A stretch of DNA of 64,000 nt from Luteibaculum oceani (GTDB taxonomy: Bacteria > Bacteroidota > Bacteroidia > Flavobacteriales_D > Luteibaculaceae): positions 243,087-307,086 of the forward strand of contig NZ_VORB01000003.1 of the NCBI RefSeq assembly GCF_007995015.1. Direction: 5' to 3'. The notes below the pieces were generated by a model. The model made no database searches and was not told where the DNA came from. It worked only from the letters and a program-made list of their open reading frames with translations. The position numbers and the translations under genes are program-made. Positions 27,319 through 35,727 of this stretch are shown here, piece after piece; position 1 is the stretch's first letter, and every line of letters starts with the position of its first letter.

Positions 27319-28392
27319 ATGAGGCAAAATCATTATGCCGTAATTATGGCGGGTGGTATTGGAAGCCGTTTTTGGCCCATGAGTACCGACGCCTTCCCCA
27401 AGCAGTTTCACGACGTTTTGGGAACTGGAAAGACTCTTATTCAGCAAACTTTTTCCCGACTTAATAAAACCATCCCTGCAGAAAACATACTTGTAGTTAC
27501 AAATAGTGCCTACAAAAGTCTTGTTGCAGAGCAGCTTCCTGAAATGAAGGAGGCCCATATTTTATGCGAACCTAGCCGAAGAAATACGGCTCCATGTATT
27601 GCGTATGCCGCAATGCATATTAAAAGTCAGTGCAAAGACGCTACCATGATTGTTGCGCCTAGTGACCATTTAATCATGGATGAAAACGAATTTTCGAGAA
27701 TAATCGAGAAGGGAATGCAACACGCCGAACAAAGTCACGACTTAGTTACCTTGGGTATAAAGCCATCAAGACCCGACACGGGATATGGTTATATCCAATT
27801 TAAAGATGGAGACAAGGAAGGAGAAATAAAACCAGTAAAAACCTTTACTGAAAAGCCTAATTTGGAGCTAGCAAAGAGCTTTATTAAAAGCGGCGATTTC
27901 TACTGGAATTCTGGAATCTTTATATGGACCGTTAATGACATCCTACAGCGATTTGAGCAACATCTTCCAGAGATGTTTCAACTTTTTGCCGACGAAGAAA
28001 GTAAGTTCGCTGGACCAGAGGAGGAAAAGGCAATAGAATCCATCTACCAAAACTGTACAAATATTTCCATTGACTACGGTATTATGGAAAATGACAAAAA
28101 TGTTTCGGTAGTATTATCCGATTTCGGTTGGAGCGATTTAGGTACATGGGGTAGTTTATACGGCCATGTGCAACAAGATGAGGATAAAAACGCCATAGTT
28201 GGAAAGAAAGTCCAGATGTACGATAGCGAAGGTTGCATGGTGAGTGTACCCCAAGATAAGCTAGTTGTTCTCCAAGGGCTTAAGGACTACATTGTAGTGG
28301 AAAGTAATGGAGTGCTTTTAGTTTGTAAGAAAAAAGAGGAACAACGAATAAAGCAGTTTCTCGCCGATGTAAAATCTAAAAAGTTGGTATAA
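27319..28392 (+). CDS. manC: Mannose-1-phosphate guanylyltransferase
   Basis: Makes GDP-mannose from mannose-1-phosphate and GTP for polysaccharide and glycoprotein sugars. The 357-residue protein shows the nucleotidyltransferase signature IMAGGIGSRFWPMSTDAFPKQF at residues 9-30, the VAPSDHLI motif (about 113) and KTFTEKPN with the catalytic lysine. It lacks the C-terminal phosphomannose-isomerase domain of bifunctional enzymes (about 470 residues), so it is the short form. Followed by a strong terminator. Confidence 0.94.
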   Translation: MRQNHYAVIMAGGIGSRFWPMSTDAFPKQFHDVLGTGKTLIQQTFSRLNKTIPAENILVVTNSAYKSLVAEQLPEMKEAHILCEPSRRNTAPCIAYAAMHIKSQCKDATMIVAPSDHLIMDENEFSRIIEKGMQHAEQSHDLVTLGIKPSRPDTGYGYIQFKDGDKEGEIKPVKTFTEKPNLELAKSFIKSGDFYWNSGIFIWTVNDILQRFEQHLPEMFQLFADEESKFAGPEEEKAIESIYQNCTNISIDYGIMENDKNVSVVLSDFGWSDLGTWGSLYGHVQQDEDKNAIVGKKVQMYDSEGCMVSVPQDKLVVLQGLKDYIVVESNGVLLVCKKKEEQRIKQFLADVKSKKLV

Positions 28393-28421
28393 AAAAAGGA
28401 GGCTAAAAAGCCTCCTTTTTA
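28393..28421. terminator. Bidirectional terminator between manC and fumC
   Basis: Stem AAAAAGGAGGCT / AGCCTCCTTTTT with AAAA loop, 12 bp, flanked by A and T runs so it can act on both convergent genes. Confidence 0.92.
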
Positions 28422-28442
28422 ATTTAAATAGGTTGGGTACTA

Positions 28443-29834
28443 TTATCTCCCAATCATTTTAGAAGGATCTACCCATTGATCAAATTCCTCTTCGTTAAGG
28501 TATCCCAGATTAACGGCCTCTTCTTTAAGCGTAGTTCCGTTTTCGTGAGCAGTTTTTGCAATTTTTGCTGCCTTTTCATACCCTATTTTGGTATTAAGAG
28601 CAGTAACCAGCATAAGTGAATTATTTAGGTTTTCCTTAATTCTTCTCTCATTTGGCTCTAATCCTACTATACAGTTCTCGTTAAATGAATCGCATCCATC
28701 GGCTAAAAGCGTAGCAGACCAAAGAAGGTTATACGCCATCATAGGCTTAAATACGTTTAGCTGGAAATGTCCATTCATTCCACCCGTTGTAACTGCAACA
28801 TCGTTACCGATAACTTGAGCACAAAGCATGGTTACCGCCTCACTTTGAGTTGGATTTACTTTACCCGGCATAATTGAAGATCCAGGTTCATTGGCAGGAA
28901 TAATGTACTCACCAATTCCACATCTTGGCCCTGAAGCTAACAAACGCACATCGTTAGCAACTTTCATAAGAGAAACAGCTAATTGCTTCAGTGCTCCATG
29001 GGTTTCAACGATGGCATCGTGCGCAGAAAGTGCTTCGAATTTATTTTTTGCCGAAACGAAAGGAAGTCCTGTAAAATCGGCAATTTTCTTTGCGACTAAT
29101 TCTGAATATCCTTTTGGAGTATTAATTCCTGTTCCTACTGCAGTTCCACCTAACGCTAATTCAGCTAAATGTGGTAAGGTATTTTTAATAGCAATTAGAG
29201 CGTGATCTAATTGAGATACCCAACCTGAAATTTCTTGCCCTACGGTTAATGGTGTGGCATCCATCAGGTGCGTTCTACCAATTTTAACAACGTTATCGAA
29301 GGTTTTTGCCTTTTGATCGAGCACATTTCTCAAGCGTTCAACCGCTGGAATTAGAACCTCAACCACCTTTTTGTAACAGGCAATGTGCATTCCCGTCGGG
29401 AAGGTATCGTTAGACGATTGCGACTTATTTACATCGTCGTTAGGGTGAATAGCCTTTTTCTCGTCAGTAAGGGCTCCACCGTTAATAACATGACCTCTAT
29501 TGGCTACCACCTCATTAACGTTCATGTTACTTTGTGTACCCGATCCAGTTTGCCAAACTACTAGTGGAAACTGATCATCTAGCTTACCTTCCAGAATTTC
29601 ATCGCAAACGGCAGAAATAAGGTCTTTCTTTTTTTCATCAAGCACTCCTAACTCGCAGTTAGCATGAGCTGCTGCCTTCTTTAAATAGGCAAAGCCATAA
29701 ACCACCTCCATGGGCATACTAGCCGCAGGACCGATTTTAAAATTGTTTCTAGATCTTTCGGTTTGGGCACCCCAATATTTGTCTGCGGGCACCTTTACTG
29801 GACCAATGGTGTCGAACTCTGTTCTAAATTCCAT
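28443..29834 (-). CDS. fumC: Fumarate hydratase, class II
   Basis: Iron-independent fumarase that hydrates fumarate to malate in the TCA cycle. At 463 residues it matches the class II length and carries the superfamily signature [15 protein letters not shown] (about residues 317-331). It also has [16 protein letters not shown] and [11 protein letters not shown], and [22 protein letters not shown] with the catalytic-site histidine. ATG start; single gene between the manC terminator and the divergent small membrane-protein gene. Confidence 0.97.
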   Translation of the reverse strand: MEFRTEFDTIGPVKVPADKYWGAQTERSRNNFKIGPAASMPMEVVYGFAYLKKAAAHANCELGVLDEKKKDLISAVCDEILEGKLDDQFPLVVWQTGSGTQSNMNVNEVVANRGHVINGGALTDEKKAIHPNDDVNKSQSSNDTFPTGMHIACYKKVVEVLIPAVERLRNVLDQKAKTFDNVVKIGRTHLMDATPLTVGQEISGWVSQLDHALIAIKNTLPHLAELALGGTAVGTGINTPKGYSELVAKKIADFTGLPFVSAKNKFEALSAHDAIVETHGALKQLAVSLMKVANDVRLLASGPRCGIGEYIIPANEPGSSIMPGKVNPTQSEAVTMLCAQVIGNDVAVTTGGMNGHFQLNVFKPMMAYNLLWSATLLADGCDSFNENCIVGLEPNERRIKENLNNSLMLVTALNTKIGYEKAAKIAKTAHENGTTLKEEAVNLGYLNEEEFDQWVDPSKMIGR

Positions 29835-29866
29835 GAATTACTAAGCTTTTGGAATGGATAAATTGT

Positions 29867-29874
29867 TACTTTTG
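29867..29874 (+). promoter_or_regulatory. Possible -7 box of the small membrane-protein gene
   Basis: TACTTTTG fits TAnnTTTG and lies 28 bases before the ATG at 29903. A TTTTG 15 bases upstream may be the -33 element, but the spacing is shorter than usual. Confidence 0.4.
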
Positions 29875-29902
29875 GCGAAATTAACGAATACATTGTAACG
29901 GC

Positions 29903-30076
29903 ATGGAATTCGGTTTTTACGCCTTTTTATTATTTGCCACTATGGCATTTTGGATTTTAATTTTCCTTTTCGGAGTAGCTATACCTTATTGGGTTACTAT
30001 CAGTGCTGCTGATAAGCTTAAGAAGCTTACTGGCAAAAACACTGAAGAAGAAGCCACTGAAGTAGTATCCGAATAG
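29903..30076 (+). CDS. Small single-helix membrane protein (57 residues)
   Basis: Short frame from ATG 29903 to TAG 30076. It has one long hydrophobic helix (about residues 4-32, FYAFLLFATMAFWILIFLFG then VAIPYWV) followed by a charged cytoplasmic-type tail ending EEEATEVVSE. It ends two bases before the convergent arsC-type gene stop, and a promoter-like box sits upstream. Function unknown. Support is the membrane-protein composition and the fit between neighbours. Confidence 0.6.
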   Translation: MEFGFYAFLLFATMAFWILIFLFGVAIPYWVTISAADKLKKLTGKNTEEEATEVVSE

Positions 30077-30077
30077 G

Positions 30078-30425
30078 TTAGAGAATTTCTAAAATTTTAT
30101 CAGCAGGGCGGGCAACAACCGCCTTGTTGTTTTTTATTACTATAGGTCTTTCAATAAGTTTAGGATTTGCCAACATGGTATCTATCCACTCTTCTTCTGT
30201 CAGACTTAATCCTTTTAGCTTTTCTTTAAAGTAGGCCTCATTTTTCCTTACAAGATCGCTTGCGGGCATATCTAGCTTGGCCAATACCTTTTTAAAGTCG
30301 GACTTTCTTGGCTGTTCTTTTAGGTATTCAATTACTTCAACCTCTTGGTTTTGCTCTTCTAAAAAAGCCAATGCAGCTCGTGATTTACTGCATCTTGGAT
30401 TGTGATATACGATTACTTTTTCCAT
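30078..30425 (-). CDS. ArsC-family arsenate reductase-like protein
   Basis: A 115-residue thioredoxin-fold protein. Residues 7-14 read YHNPRCSK, the ArsC motif with a single catalytic cysteine (CSKSR), and the C-terminal part has NPKLIERPIVI with the conserved IxRPI. This fits glutaredoxin-coupled ArsC or the related YffB/Spx-like group; true arsenate reduction is not proven. One base separates its start from the prfB stop, so it is the last gene of a recX-prfB-arsC operon. No other arsenic genes lie nearby, which favours a general redox role. Confidence 0.85.
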   Translation of the reverse strand: MEKVIVYHNPRCSKSRAALAFLEEQNQEVEVIEYLKEQPRKSDFKKVLAKLDMPASDLVRKNEAYFKEKLKGLSLTEEEWIDTMLANPKLIERPIVIKNNKAVVARPADKILEIL

Positions 30426-30426
30426 A

Positions 30427-31510
30427 CTACGAAAAGTGCATTAAAAATGATTTTAAAAATGGATCGAGCGCCCCATTTAAAACGTCGTCAACATTAGAGG
30501 TTTCCTCCCCTGTTCTAACGTCTTTAATGAGCTTATAAGGGTGGAGAACGTAATTTCTAATTTGAGACCCCCACTCAATTTTCATTTTACCCGCTTCAAT
30601 TTCATCCTTGGCTTCCCTACGCTTTCGCATTTCAATTTCATATAGCTGCGACTTAAGCATTTGAAGCGCTTTCTGACGGTTATCTTGTTGCGAGCGGCTT
30701 TCTTGGTTCTTTATTATAATACCTGAAGGTTTGTGATGCAAGCGAACTGCGGTTTCTACCTTGTTTACGTTTTGTCCCCCTGCTCCTCCAGAACGCATGG
30801 TTTCCCACTCAATATCCGACGGGTTGATGTTGATTTCAACATTATCATCGGCTAAGGGATAGACATAAACAGAAGCAAATGAGGTGTGTCGTTTGGCGTT
30901 GGAGTCGAAAGGAGAAATTCTCACCAGGCGGTGAACTCCATTTTCACCTTTAAGGTATCCAAAGGCAAAATCTCCATCTATTTCTAGCGTTACCGATTTT
31001 ACACCTGCTACATCACCTTCCTGATAATCTAACTCCTTTACCTTGTAGCCATTTTTTTCGGCCCACATCAGATACATTCTAAGAAGCATAGAAGCCCAAT
31101 CGCAACTTTCTGTACCACCAGCACCCGCTGTAATTTGCAATACGGCAGGAAGGTTATCTTCTGGAGCGCTTAGCATTTTTTTAAGCTCTACCTCCTCCAT
31201 CAGTTCGGTAGTAATCCGCTCTTGTTCCTCTACTTCATCGGTACTTGCCTCCCCCTCCTTATGGAAATCTTGGAGAACCTTTAAATCTTCTATAGCCGCC
31301 TGCAATTTTTCGAAATCCTCAACCCATTGCTTCAAAACCTTAAGGTCTTTAAGTGTTTTTTCTGCGGCTTTTGGATCGTTCCAAAAATTTGGATCTTGTG
31401 TATATTGCTCTTGCTCGGCTATTTTTTCCTTTTTTCCAGGGATGTCAAAGATACCCCCTTAACGCTTCCAGGCGTCCTTCTAGATCCGTGATCTGTTCGT
31501 TTGTTAACAT
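30427..31510 (-). CDS. prfB: Peptide chain release factor 2, made by programmed +1 frameshift
   Basis: RF2 recognises UGA and UAA stop codons. The gene is in two frames: ATG at 31508-31510 opens 21 codons (beginning [17 protein letters not shown]) that end at an in-frame TGA (31445-31447). A +1 shift at CTT continues as [14 protein letters not shown] and on through about 339 more residues, total about 360. The shift site AGGGGGTATCTTTGAC (read leftward from 31459 to 31444) is base-for-base the E. coli prfB site: internal Shine-Dalgarno-like AGGGGG, CTT slippery codon, TGA stop with C after it. Downstream are the GGQ loop ([17 protein letters not shown]) and the anticodon-like SPF motif. RF2 thus autoregulates its own synthesis. 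Its start overlaps recX by 7 bases. Confidence 0.97.
31444..31460 (-). promoter_or_regulatory. prfB recoding site (internal SD, slippery CTT, TGA)
   Basis: On the minus strand: AGGGGG, TAT, CTT, TGA, C. When RF2 is scarce the ribosome pauses at TGA and slips +1 on CTT, helped by pairing of AGGGGG with 16S rRNA. Spacing is identical to the enterobacterial site. Confidence 0.95.
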
Positions 31511-31989
31511 GCTAAGTTCTCTATATATGATTGGATGGTGTCCAAAATTAATGGCTTTTCGTATCCCCTGCCCTCTAAAAATCGAATCATTTTTTGTTTG
31601 TTATCAAAGGATAATTCGGGGTGATATTTAGGAGCATGCATTTCAACTGCTTTCTCGATACACTTTAAATATTCTTCCTCGGAGAATCTCTTCCAGGCAT
31701 AAGAAATGGTATGATTTGAAATACCTTCTTGCCTGAGTTTTTGATTGATTTTAATACGACCCCAGAAAGAAAGAAACAGTTTATCATGAACGTAGGCACT
31801 TGCATAGCGTCCTTCATCAATAAATCCTCCCGATAGCAATTCGGGAAGCATTTCTTGGGCTTGGTGATAAGAAAAACCAAAGCCGCAGAGCTTTTCTATC
31901 GCTTGTTTTTGCGATACTTCGCGTCTGCGGCATAAGGATTTTAATTTGGCGATGGCCTCTGCTCTCGTATACTTTCTAAGTGCAGCCAC
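31504..31989 (-). CDS. recX: Regulatory protein RecX
   Basis: Small helical protein that binds RecA and modulates its filament. The 161-residue sequence has RecX three-helix repeats: LCRREVSQKQAIEKLCGFGF, EMLPELLSGGFIDEGRYASAYVHDKL (the FIDDxRYA-like core) and KINQKLRQEGISNHTISYAW. The frame opens with a GTG (31987-31989); no ATG fits. The stop lies inside the start region of prfB (7-base overlap), so prfB is probably translationally coupled. Length normal for the family. Confidence 0.92.
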   Translation of the reverse strand: MAALRKYTRAEAIAKLKSLCRRREVSQKQAIEKLCGFGFSYHQAQEMLPELLSGGFIDEGRYASAYVHDKLFLSFWGRIKINQKLRQEGISNHTISYAWKRFSEEEYLKCIEKAVEMHAPKYHPELSFDNKQKMIRFLEGRGYEKPLILDTIQSYIENLAC

Positions 31990-32022
31990 GACAAAAATAT
32001 TTTTAGGTGGATAGCTAGACCT

Positions 32023-33567
32023 TTAGTCTAGTACCTCGCCTTTTGCATTTTCGAATTTATAAACCAAAAATGGCAATGTAGTGTCTGGAATAATTTTAAT
32101 CCAAAGCTTATACATGGAGAACCATTTTCTTTGAAACTTAAATAAATTCCTTTTCAAATAAGCCTCGATATAAGGATGAACCCTAAGTCGAATTTTACTT
32201 GGTTTATACTCTTGCATAAGGTACGCAAGGGTTGTTTCAATATCTTCTGCAAACAAAACAGAAGGTTGTATTTCACCCGTTCCGTTACATGTTGGGCAAG
32301 ACTCTGAGGTGTTAATCTCAATTTCTGGCCTTACCCTTTGACGGGTAATTTCCACAACTCCGAATTTACTTGGAGGTAGAATATGATGCTTAGCCTTATC
32401 GGGTTTCATGCACTCAATAAGCTTATCAAAAAGCTTCTTTTGATGTGCACTTTCCATCATATCGATAAAGTCTACACAAATAATTCCACCCATATCTCTA
32501 AGGCGAATAACCCTAGCTATTTCTTCGGCGGATTCCATGTTAGTTTCCAAGGCGTTTTGCTCTTGATTTTCCGATGATGAACGGTTTCCACTGTTCACAT
32601 CAATCACGTGCATGGCCTCGGTATGCTCTATAATCAAATAGGCACCACTTTTAAGCATGATTTTTTTCCCAAAAGCAGCTTTAATCTGCTTATGAACTCC
32701 GAATTGCTCAAAAATTGGCAGACTTCCTTTATAGTGTTTTACGATACTCTCCTTTTCAGGAGCCTTTTTCTTAATGTAAGATTTAATTTGATCGTAAAGC
32801 GCATCATCATTTACTTGAATGCTATTAAAATCGGCATTCAATAAATCTCTCAGAATAGCAGATGTTTTATTGATCTCGCCGAGCACCCTCATTGGGGCTT
32901 TGGCATTCCTCAGATTTTCGAAAGTTTTTTTCCATCTCGCCACCAAATCGCGCAAATCGGCATCCAGTTCGGCCACCTTTTTCTTTTGCGCCACGGTTCT
33001 TATGATGACACCAAAATTATCCGGACGGATACTTTGCATCAACCTTCTTAATCTATCTCGCTCCTGGGAATCTCTTATTTTTTGAGAAATAGAGATTTTG
33101 TTGGAGAAAGGAACCAGAACAATATATCTACCGGCAAGTGTTATTTCACAACTTAGCCTAGGTCCTTTGTTTGAGATGGGCTCCTTAGCAACTTGCACAA
33201 GGATGTTATCTCCAGAAGAAATTACATCAGTAATTTTTCCCTCTTTTTCAATTTCATTCTCCTCCGGAAAATTCTCGAGTAGATGGGTGTTTAATTTTCC
33301 CTTTTGTGCCTTTTGCGTAAAGCTATTAAAGGTACGATACATTGGGCCGAGATCGAGATAATGCAGGAAGGCATCTTTTTCGTAACCTACCTCAACAAAA
33401 GCGGCATTTAAACTAGGTACCACTTTTTTAACTCTACCCAAATACAAATCACCCACCGAGAACTTCTCACTGCCTTTTTCGCTGTGAAGCTCGGTAAGCA
33501 CTTGATCCTTTAATAACGCAATTTCTACTTCACCATGACCGGAATCGATTACTAAATCGTAAGTCAC
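32023..33567 (-). CDS. rng: Ribonuclease G/E family endoribonuclease
   Basis: Single-strand-specific endoribonuclease for rRNA maturation and mRNA turnover. The 514-residue protein has an N-terminal S1 domain (GDLYLGRVKKVVPSLNAAFVEVGYEKDAFLHY, about residues 38-69), the catalytic DNase I-like region with magnesium-binding aspartates in VIDVNSG and ICVDFIDM, and the zinc-link CPTCNGTG. No RNase E-type C-terminal scaffold, so RNase G length. GTG start (33565-33567). The 85-base leader to the COX24-type gene contains an AGCCGG/CCGGCT inverted repeat that might be an autoregulatory structure. Confidence 0.95.
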   Translation of the reverse strand: MTYDLVIDSGHGEVEIALLKDQVLTELHSEKGSEKFSVGDLYLGRVKKVVPSLNAAFVEVGYEKDAFLHYLDLGPMYRTFNSFTQKAQKGKLNTHLLENFPEENEIEKEGKITDVISSGDNILVQVAKEPISNKGPRLSCEITLAGRYIVLVPFSNKISISQKIRDSQERDRLRRLMQSIRPDNFGVIIRTVAQKKKVAELDADLRDLVARWKKTFENLRNAKAPMRVLGEINKTSAILRDLLNADFNSIQVNDDALYDQIKSYIKKKAPEKESIVKHYKGSLPIFEQFGVHKQIKAAFGKKIMLKSGAYLIIEHTEAMHVIDVNSGNRSSSENQEQNALETNMESAEEIARVIRLRDMGGIICVDFIDMMESAHQKKLFDKLIECMKPDKAKHHILPPSKFGVVEITRQRVRPEIEINTSESCPTCNGTGEIQPSVLFAEDIETTLAYLMQEYKPSKIRLRVHPYIEAYLKRNLFKFQRKWFSMYKLWIKIIPDTTLPFLVYKFENAKGEVLD

Positions 33568-33593
33568 GTCTTTAAAGTTTGCGTTAAAACAGC

Positions 33594-33632
33594 TTAAGCC
33601 GGAACATTGAGTCTGCCCGGCTAACCTGTATT
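33594..33632 (-). promoter_or_regulatory. Inverted repeat in rng leader
   Basis: Minus-strand AGCCGG and CCGGCT arms enclose about 14 bases, without a T run, so not a standard terminator. RNase E/G genes can be autoregulated through leader structure; a role here is a guess. Confidence 0.25.
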
Positions 33633-33652
33633 ACTACATCAAAAGCAAAAAA

Positions 33653-33745
33653 TTACTTCTTCTTCTTGTGACGGTTTTTACGTAGTCTTTTCTTACGCTT
33701 GTGCGTAGCCATCTTATGTCTCTTTCTTTTCTTTCCGCTTGGCAT
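33653..33745 (-). CDS. 30-residue AURKAIP1/COX24-domain basic protein (ribosome-associated type)
   Basis: Frame from ATG 33743-33745 to TAA 33653-33655, encoding MPSGKKRKRHKMATHKRKKR then LRKNRHKKKK. More than half the residues are Lys, Arg or His. The MPSGKKRKRHKMATHKRKKR core is a recognisable Bacteroidota family annotated as AURKAIP1/COX24 domain, related to mitochondrial ribosomal protein mS38, so a ribosomal protein is the best guess. It sits between the TPR gene and rng on the same strand, the usual flavobacterial position. Too short for most gene finders. Confidence 0.88.
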   Translation of the reverse strand: MPSGKKRKRHKMATHKRKKRLRKNRHKKKK

Positions 33746-33756
33746 AGCTTTAAATT

Positions 33757-34230
33757 TTAAAGATTAATAATTGTATTTCTAAACTGGTTTAAAGTTTCTC
33801 TTAAAGTAGAATCTTGAGCCACCTCAAGACCCTCAGTCAAAATCGATTTAGCCCTCTCTAGGCTATCTATACTTGCGTAACACAAGGCGTGGTAGTAATA
33901 GGCATCTTCGTATTTATCAAATCCACCTACTTCTTTAACCGTGTTAAATCTGTTTACTCCTTTTTCCCATTGCTGCGATTGCACCGAAAATAAACCCAAC
34001 TGATAATTCGCTTCCAAGTGTTTAGGATCCTCCGCCACAACCTCTTGAAGCAATTTAATTCCAGCCATAGGTTGATTCCCAAACTGAACCAAAGCAACAG
34101 CTTTACTTACCTTTTCATCAAGTGAATTAACTTGCTGGTTGGTCTTTGGAGTAGCAGGCAAAAAGTAAATAGCTAAACCAATAGCAACGCAAAAAATTAA
34201 TGCACCTATTTTAAGGATGGAGTTATTCAA
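33757..34230 (-). CDS. Membrane-anchored tetratricopeptide-repeat protein
   Basis: A 157-residue protein with an N-terminal membrane anchor (ILKIGALIFCVAIGLAIYFL) and about two to three TPR units (GNQPMAGIKLLQEVVAEDPKHLEANYQLG, WEKGVNRFNTVKEVGG, YYYHALCYASIDSLERAKS). The only start is a TTG (34228-34230) that overlaps the HU-type stop as TTGA, implying coupled translation. It probably acts as a protein-interaction module on the periplasmic side; partner unknown. Lies between the HU-type and COX24-type genes, as in many Flavobacteriia. Confidence 0.78.
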   Translation of the reverse strand: MNNSILKIGALIFCVAIGLAIYFLPATPKTNQQVNSLDEKVSKAVALVQFGNQPMAGIKLLQEVVAEDPKHLEANYQLGLFSVQSQQWEKGVNRFNTVKEVGGFDKYEDAYYYHALCYASIDSLERAKSILTEGLEVAQDSTLRETLNQFRNTIINL

Positions 34231-34514
34231 GACTTAACTTTATTCTTTACAGAATCGACAAAAGTTTTTGCCGGTTTAAATGAAGGCACATGATGCTCAG
34301 GGATAATAATTGCCGTATTCTTAGCAATATTTCTACCCGTTTTTTGTGCTCTCTTTTTTACCACGAAAGAACCGAAACCTCTAAGGTATACGTTCTTACC
34401 CTCCTCTAGTGAACCCTTTACAGAATTCATGAAAGCCTCAATTGCCGTTTGTACAGCTATTTTCTCGATACCGGTTTGGTCAGAAATCTCGTTCACCAAA
34501 TCCGCTTTTGTCAT
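34227..34514 (-). CDS. HU/IHF-family DNA-binding protein
   Basis: Nucleoid protein that bends DNA as a dimer. From the ATG at 34512-34514 it is 95 residues, starting MTKADLVNEISDQTG, with the beta-arm region RGFGSFVVKKRAQKTGRN (about residues 46-63) and PSFKPAKTF as in IHF/HU. A longer frame from a TTG at 34535 adds seven residues without family support, so I prefer the ATG. First gene of a leftward operon HU, TPR, COX24-type, probably rng. A TATCTTCG box lies at 34563. Confidence 0.95.
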   Translation of the reverse strand: MTKADLVNEISDQTGIEKIAVQTAIEAFMNSVKGSLEEGKNVYLRGFGSFVVKKRAQKTGRNIAKNTAIIIPEHHVPSFKPAKTFVDSVKNKVKS

Positions 34515-34562
34515 GCTATTTTTCTCCGAATCCAAACTCCTACCTTTTTTAATTTTGGGGTG

Positions 34563-34570
34563 CGAAGATA
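34563..34570 (-). promoter_or_regulatory. Possible -7 box of the HU-type operon
   Basis: Minus-strand TATCTTCG, one base from TAnnTTTG, about 49 bases before the HU ATG. Confidence 0.35.
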
Positions 34571-34621
34571 CGCTTTTTCAGTTAACGCACTTTAAATCAG
34601 CTCTATAATTCTACTTTTTTC

Positions 34622-35674
34622 ATGAAAAGTCATTCGAACCTAAATTTTTCATCGACCCTATGCAGTTGGTACCTAAAAAACAAGCGCGATTTACCCTGGC
34701 GATCTTCCAAGAATCCCTATAACGTTTGGTTATCTGAAATTATTCTTCAACAAACCAGAGTAGAACAAGGAATGCCATATTATTTCAGGTTTATAGAGCT
34801 TTTCCCAACTGTTTACGACCTAGCCAAAGCACCAGAAGAAACTGTTTTGCGAGCCTGGCAAGGCTTGGGTTATTACTCTCGAGCCAGAAACCTTAGAAAA
34901 TGTGCCCAAATGGTGGTAGAAAAATTCCATGGAGAGTTCCCAGGTAACTACCAATCCTTGCTATCGTTACCGGGAATTGGTCCATACACTGCAGCAGCCA
35001 TAGCATCTATATGCTTTGGGCAGCAAAAAGCTGTAGTTGATGGAAATGTTATTAGGGTAATAACCCGACTTTTTGCCATCGACGAGGATGCGACCACCGG
35101 AACTACCCAAAAAATAATTCAAGAAAGGGCCGATTCACTGCTCGAGAACGAAACACCAGGAAACCATAATCAAGCAATGATGGAGCTCGGGTCCCTGATC
35201 TGTAAACCGAAAAATCCAGATTGCCCCAATTGCCCTGTTAGCGATTATTGTGAGAGTAAGTTGGATGGAAAAGCCGAATCTCGCCCCCTAAAATTGAAAA
35301 AAACTAAGGTAAAAGACCGCGTTATAAATTACTTCGCCTATATAGATTCAAATGATATGTTGTTGGTTAAAAAAAGAACCAATAAAAAAGACATCTGGTT
35401 CGGGATGTACGACTTCCCAGAAGAAGCCGTTGACAAAACCAATGTAGTGGCCGAACCCCATTTACTTGAAGGAAAAGAAATGGTCCAATTTCAACTTAAG
35501 GATCACAAACTTTCCCACCAAACAATTAAGACAAATTTGTGGTTGATAGCATGTAAGGAAGTACCTTTGTCGAACGATTATTCGAGGGTGTCATTAAAGG
35601 ATTTTTTAGAGCTACCCAAACCGAAATTAATCAGTGATTGTTTAGCCCTTATAAACGATCAAATGCATAAATAG
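34622..35674 (+). CDS. mutY: A/G-specific adenine glycosylase MutY
   Basis: Removes adenine mispaired with 8-oxoguanine. The 350-residue protein contains the catalytic glutamate in EIILQQTRVEQGMPYY (about residue 40), the HhH hairpin LLSLPGIGPYTAAAI and the catalytic aspartate of VVDGNVIRVI. The 4Fe-4S ligands follow the C-X6-C-X2-C-X5-C pattern (CKPKNPDCPNCPVSDYC, about 198-214). A NUDIX-like domain begins near 235. Length matches MutY. First gene of the mutY-ssb-gldE-gldD cluster common in Flavobacteriia. Confidence 0.96.
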   Translation: MKSHSNLNFSSTLCSWYLKNKRDLPWRSSKNPYNVWLSEIILQQTRVEQGMPYYFRFIELFPTVYDLAKAPEETVLRAWQGLGYYSRARNLRKCAQMVVEKFHGEFPGNYQSLLSLPGIGPYTAAAIASICFGQQKAVVDGNVIRVITRLFAIDEDATTGTTQKIIQERADSLLENETPGNHNQAMMELGSLICKPKNPDCPNCPVSDYCESKLDGKAESRPLKLKKTKVKDRVINYFAYIDSNDMLLVKKRTNKKDIWFGMYDFPEEAVDKTNVVAEPHLLEGKEMVQFQLKDHKLSHQTIKTNLWLIACKEVPLSNDYSRVSLKDFLELPKPKLISDCLALINDQMHK

Positions 35675-35727
35675 CTGAATATTTTTTCCTATCTTATTAT
35701 AGTATTAACCCCTAAAACTTTTTGCAT

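Noticed and set aside
31444..31510. prfB broken by a frameshift mutation
   Set aside because: The exact recoding signal and intact RF2 sequence on both sides show programmed frameshifting.
34515..34535. Longer HU-type protein from TTG
   Set aside because: MTKADLV at 34514 is the conserved beginning of the family.
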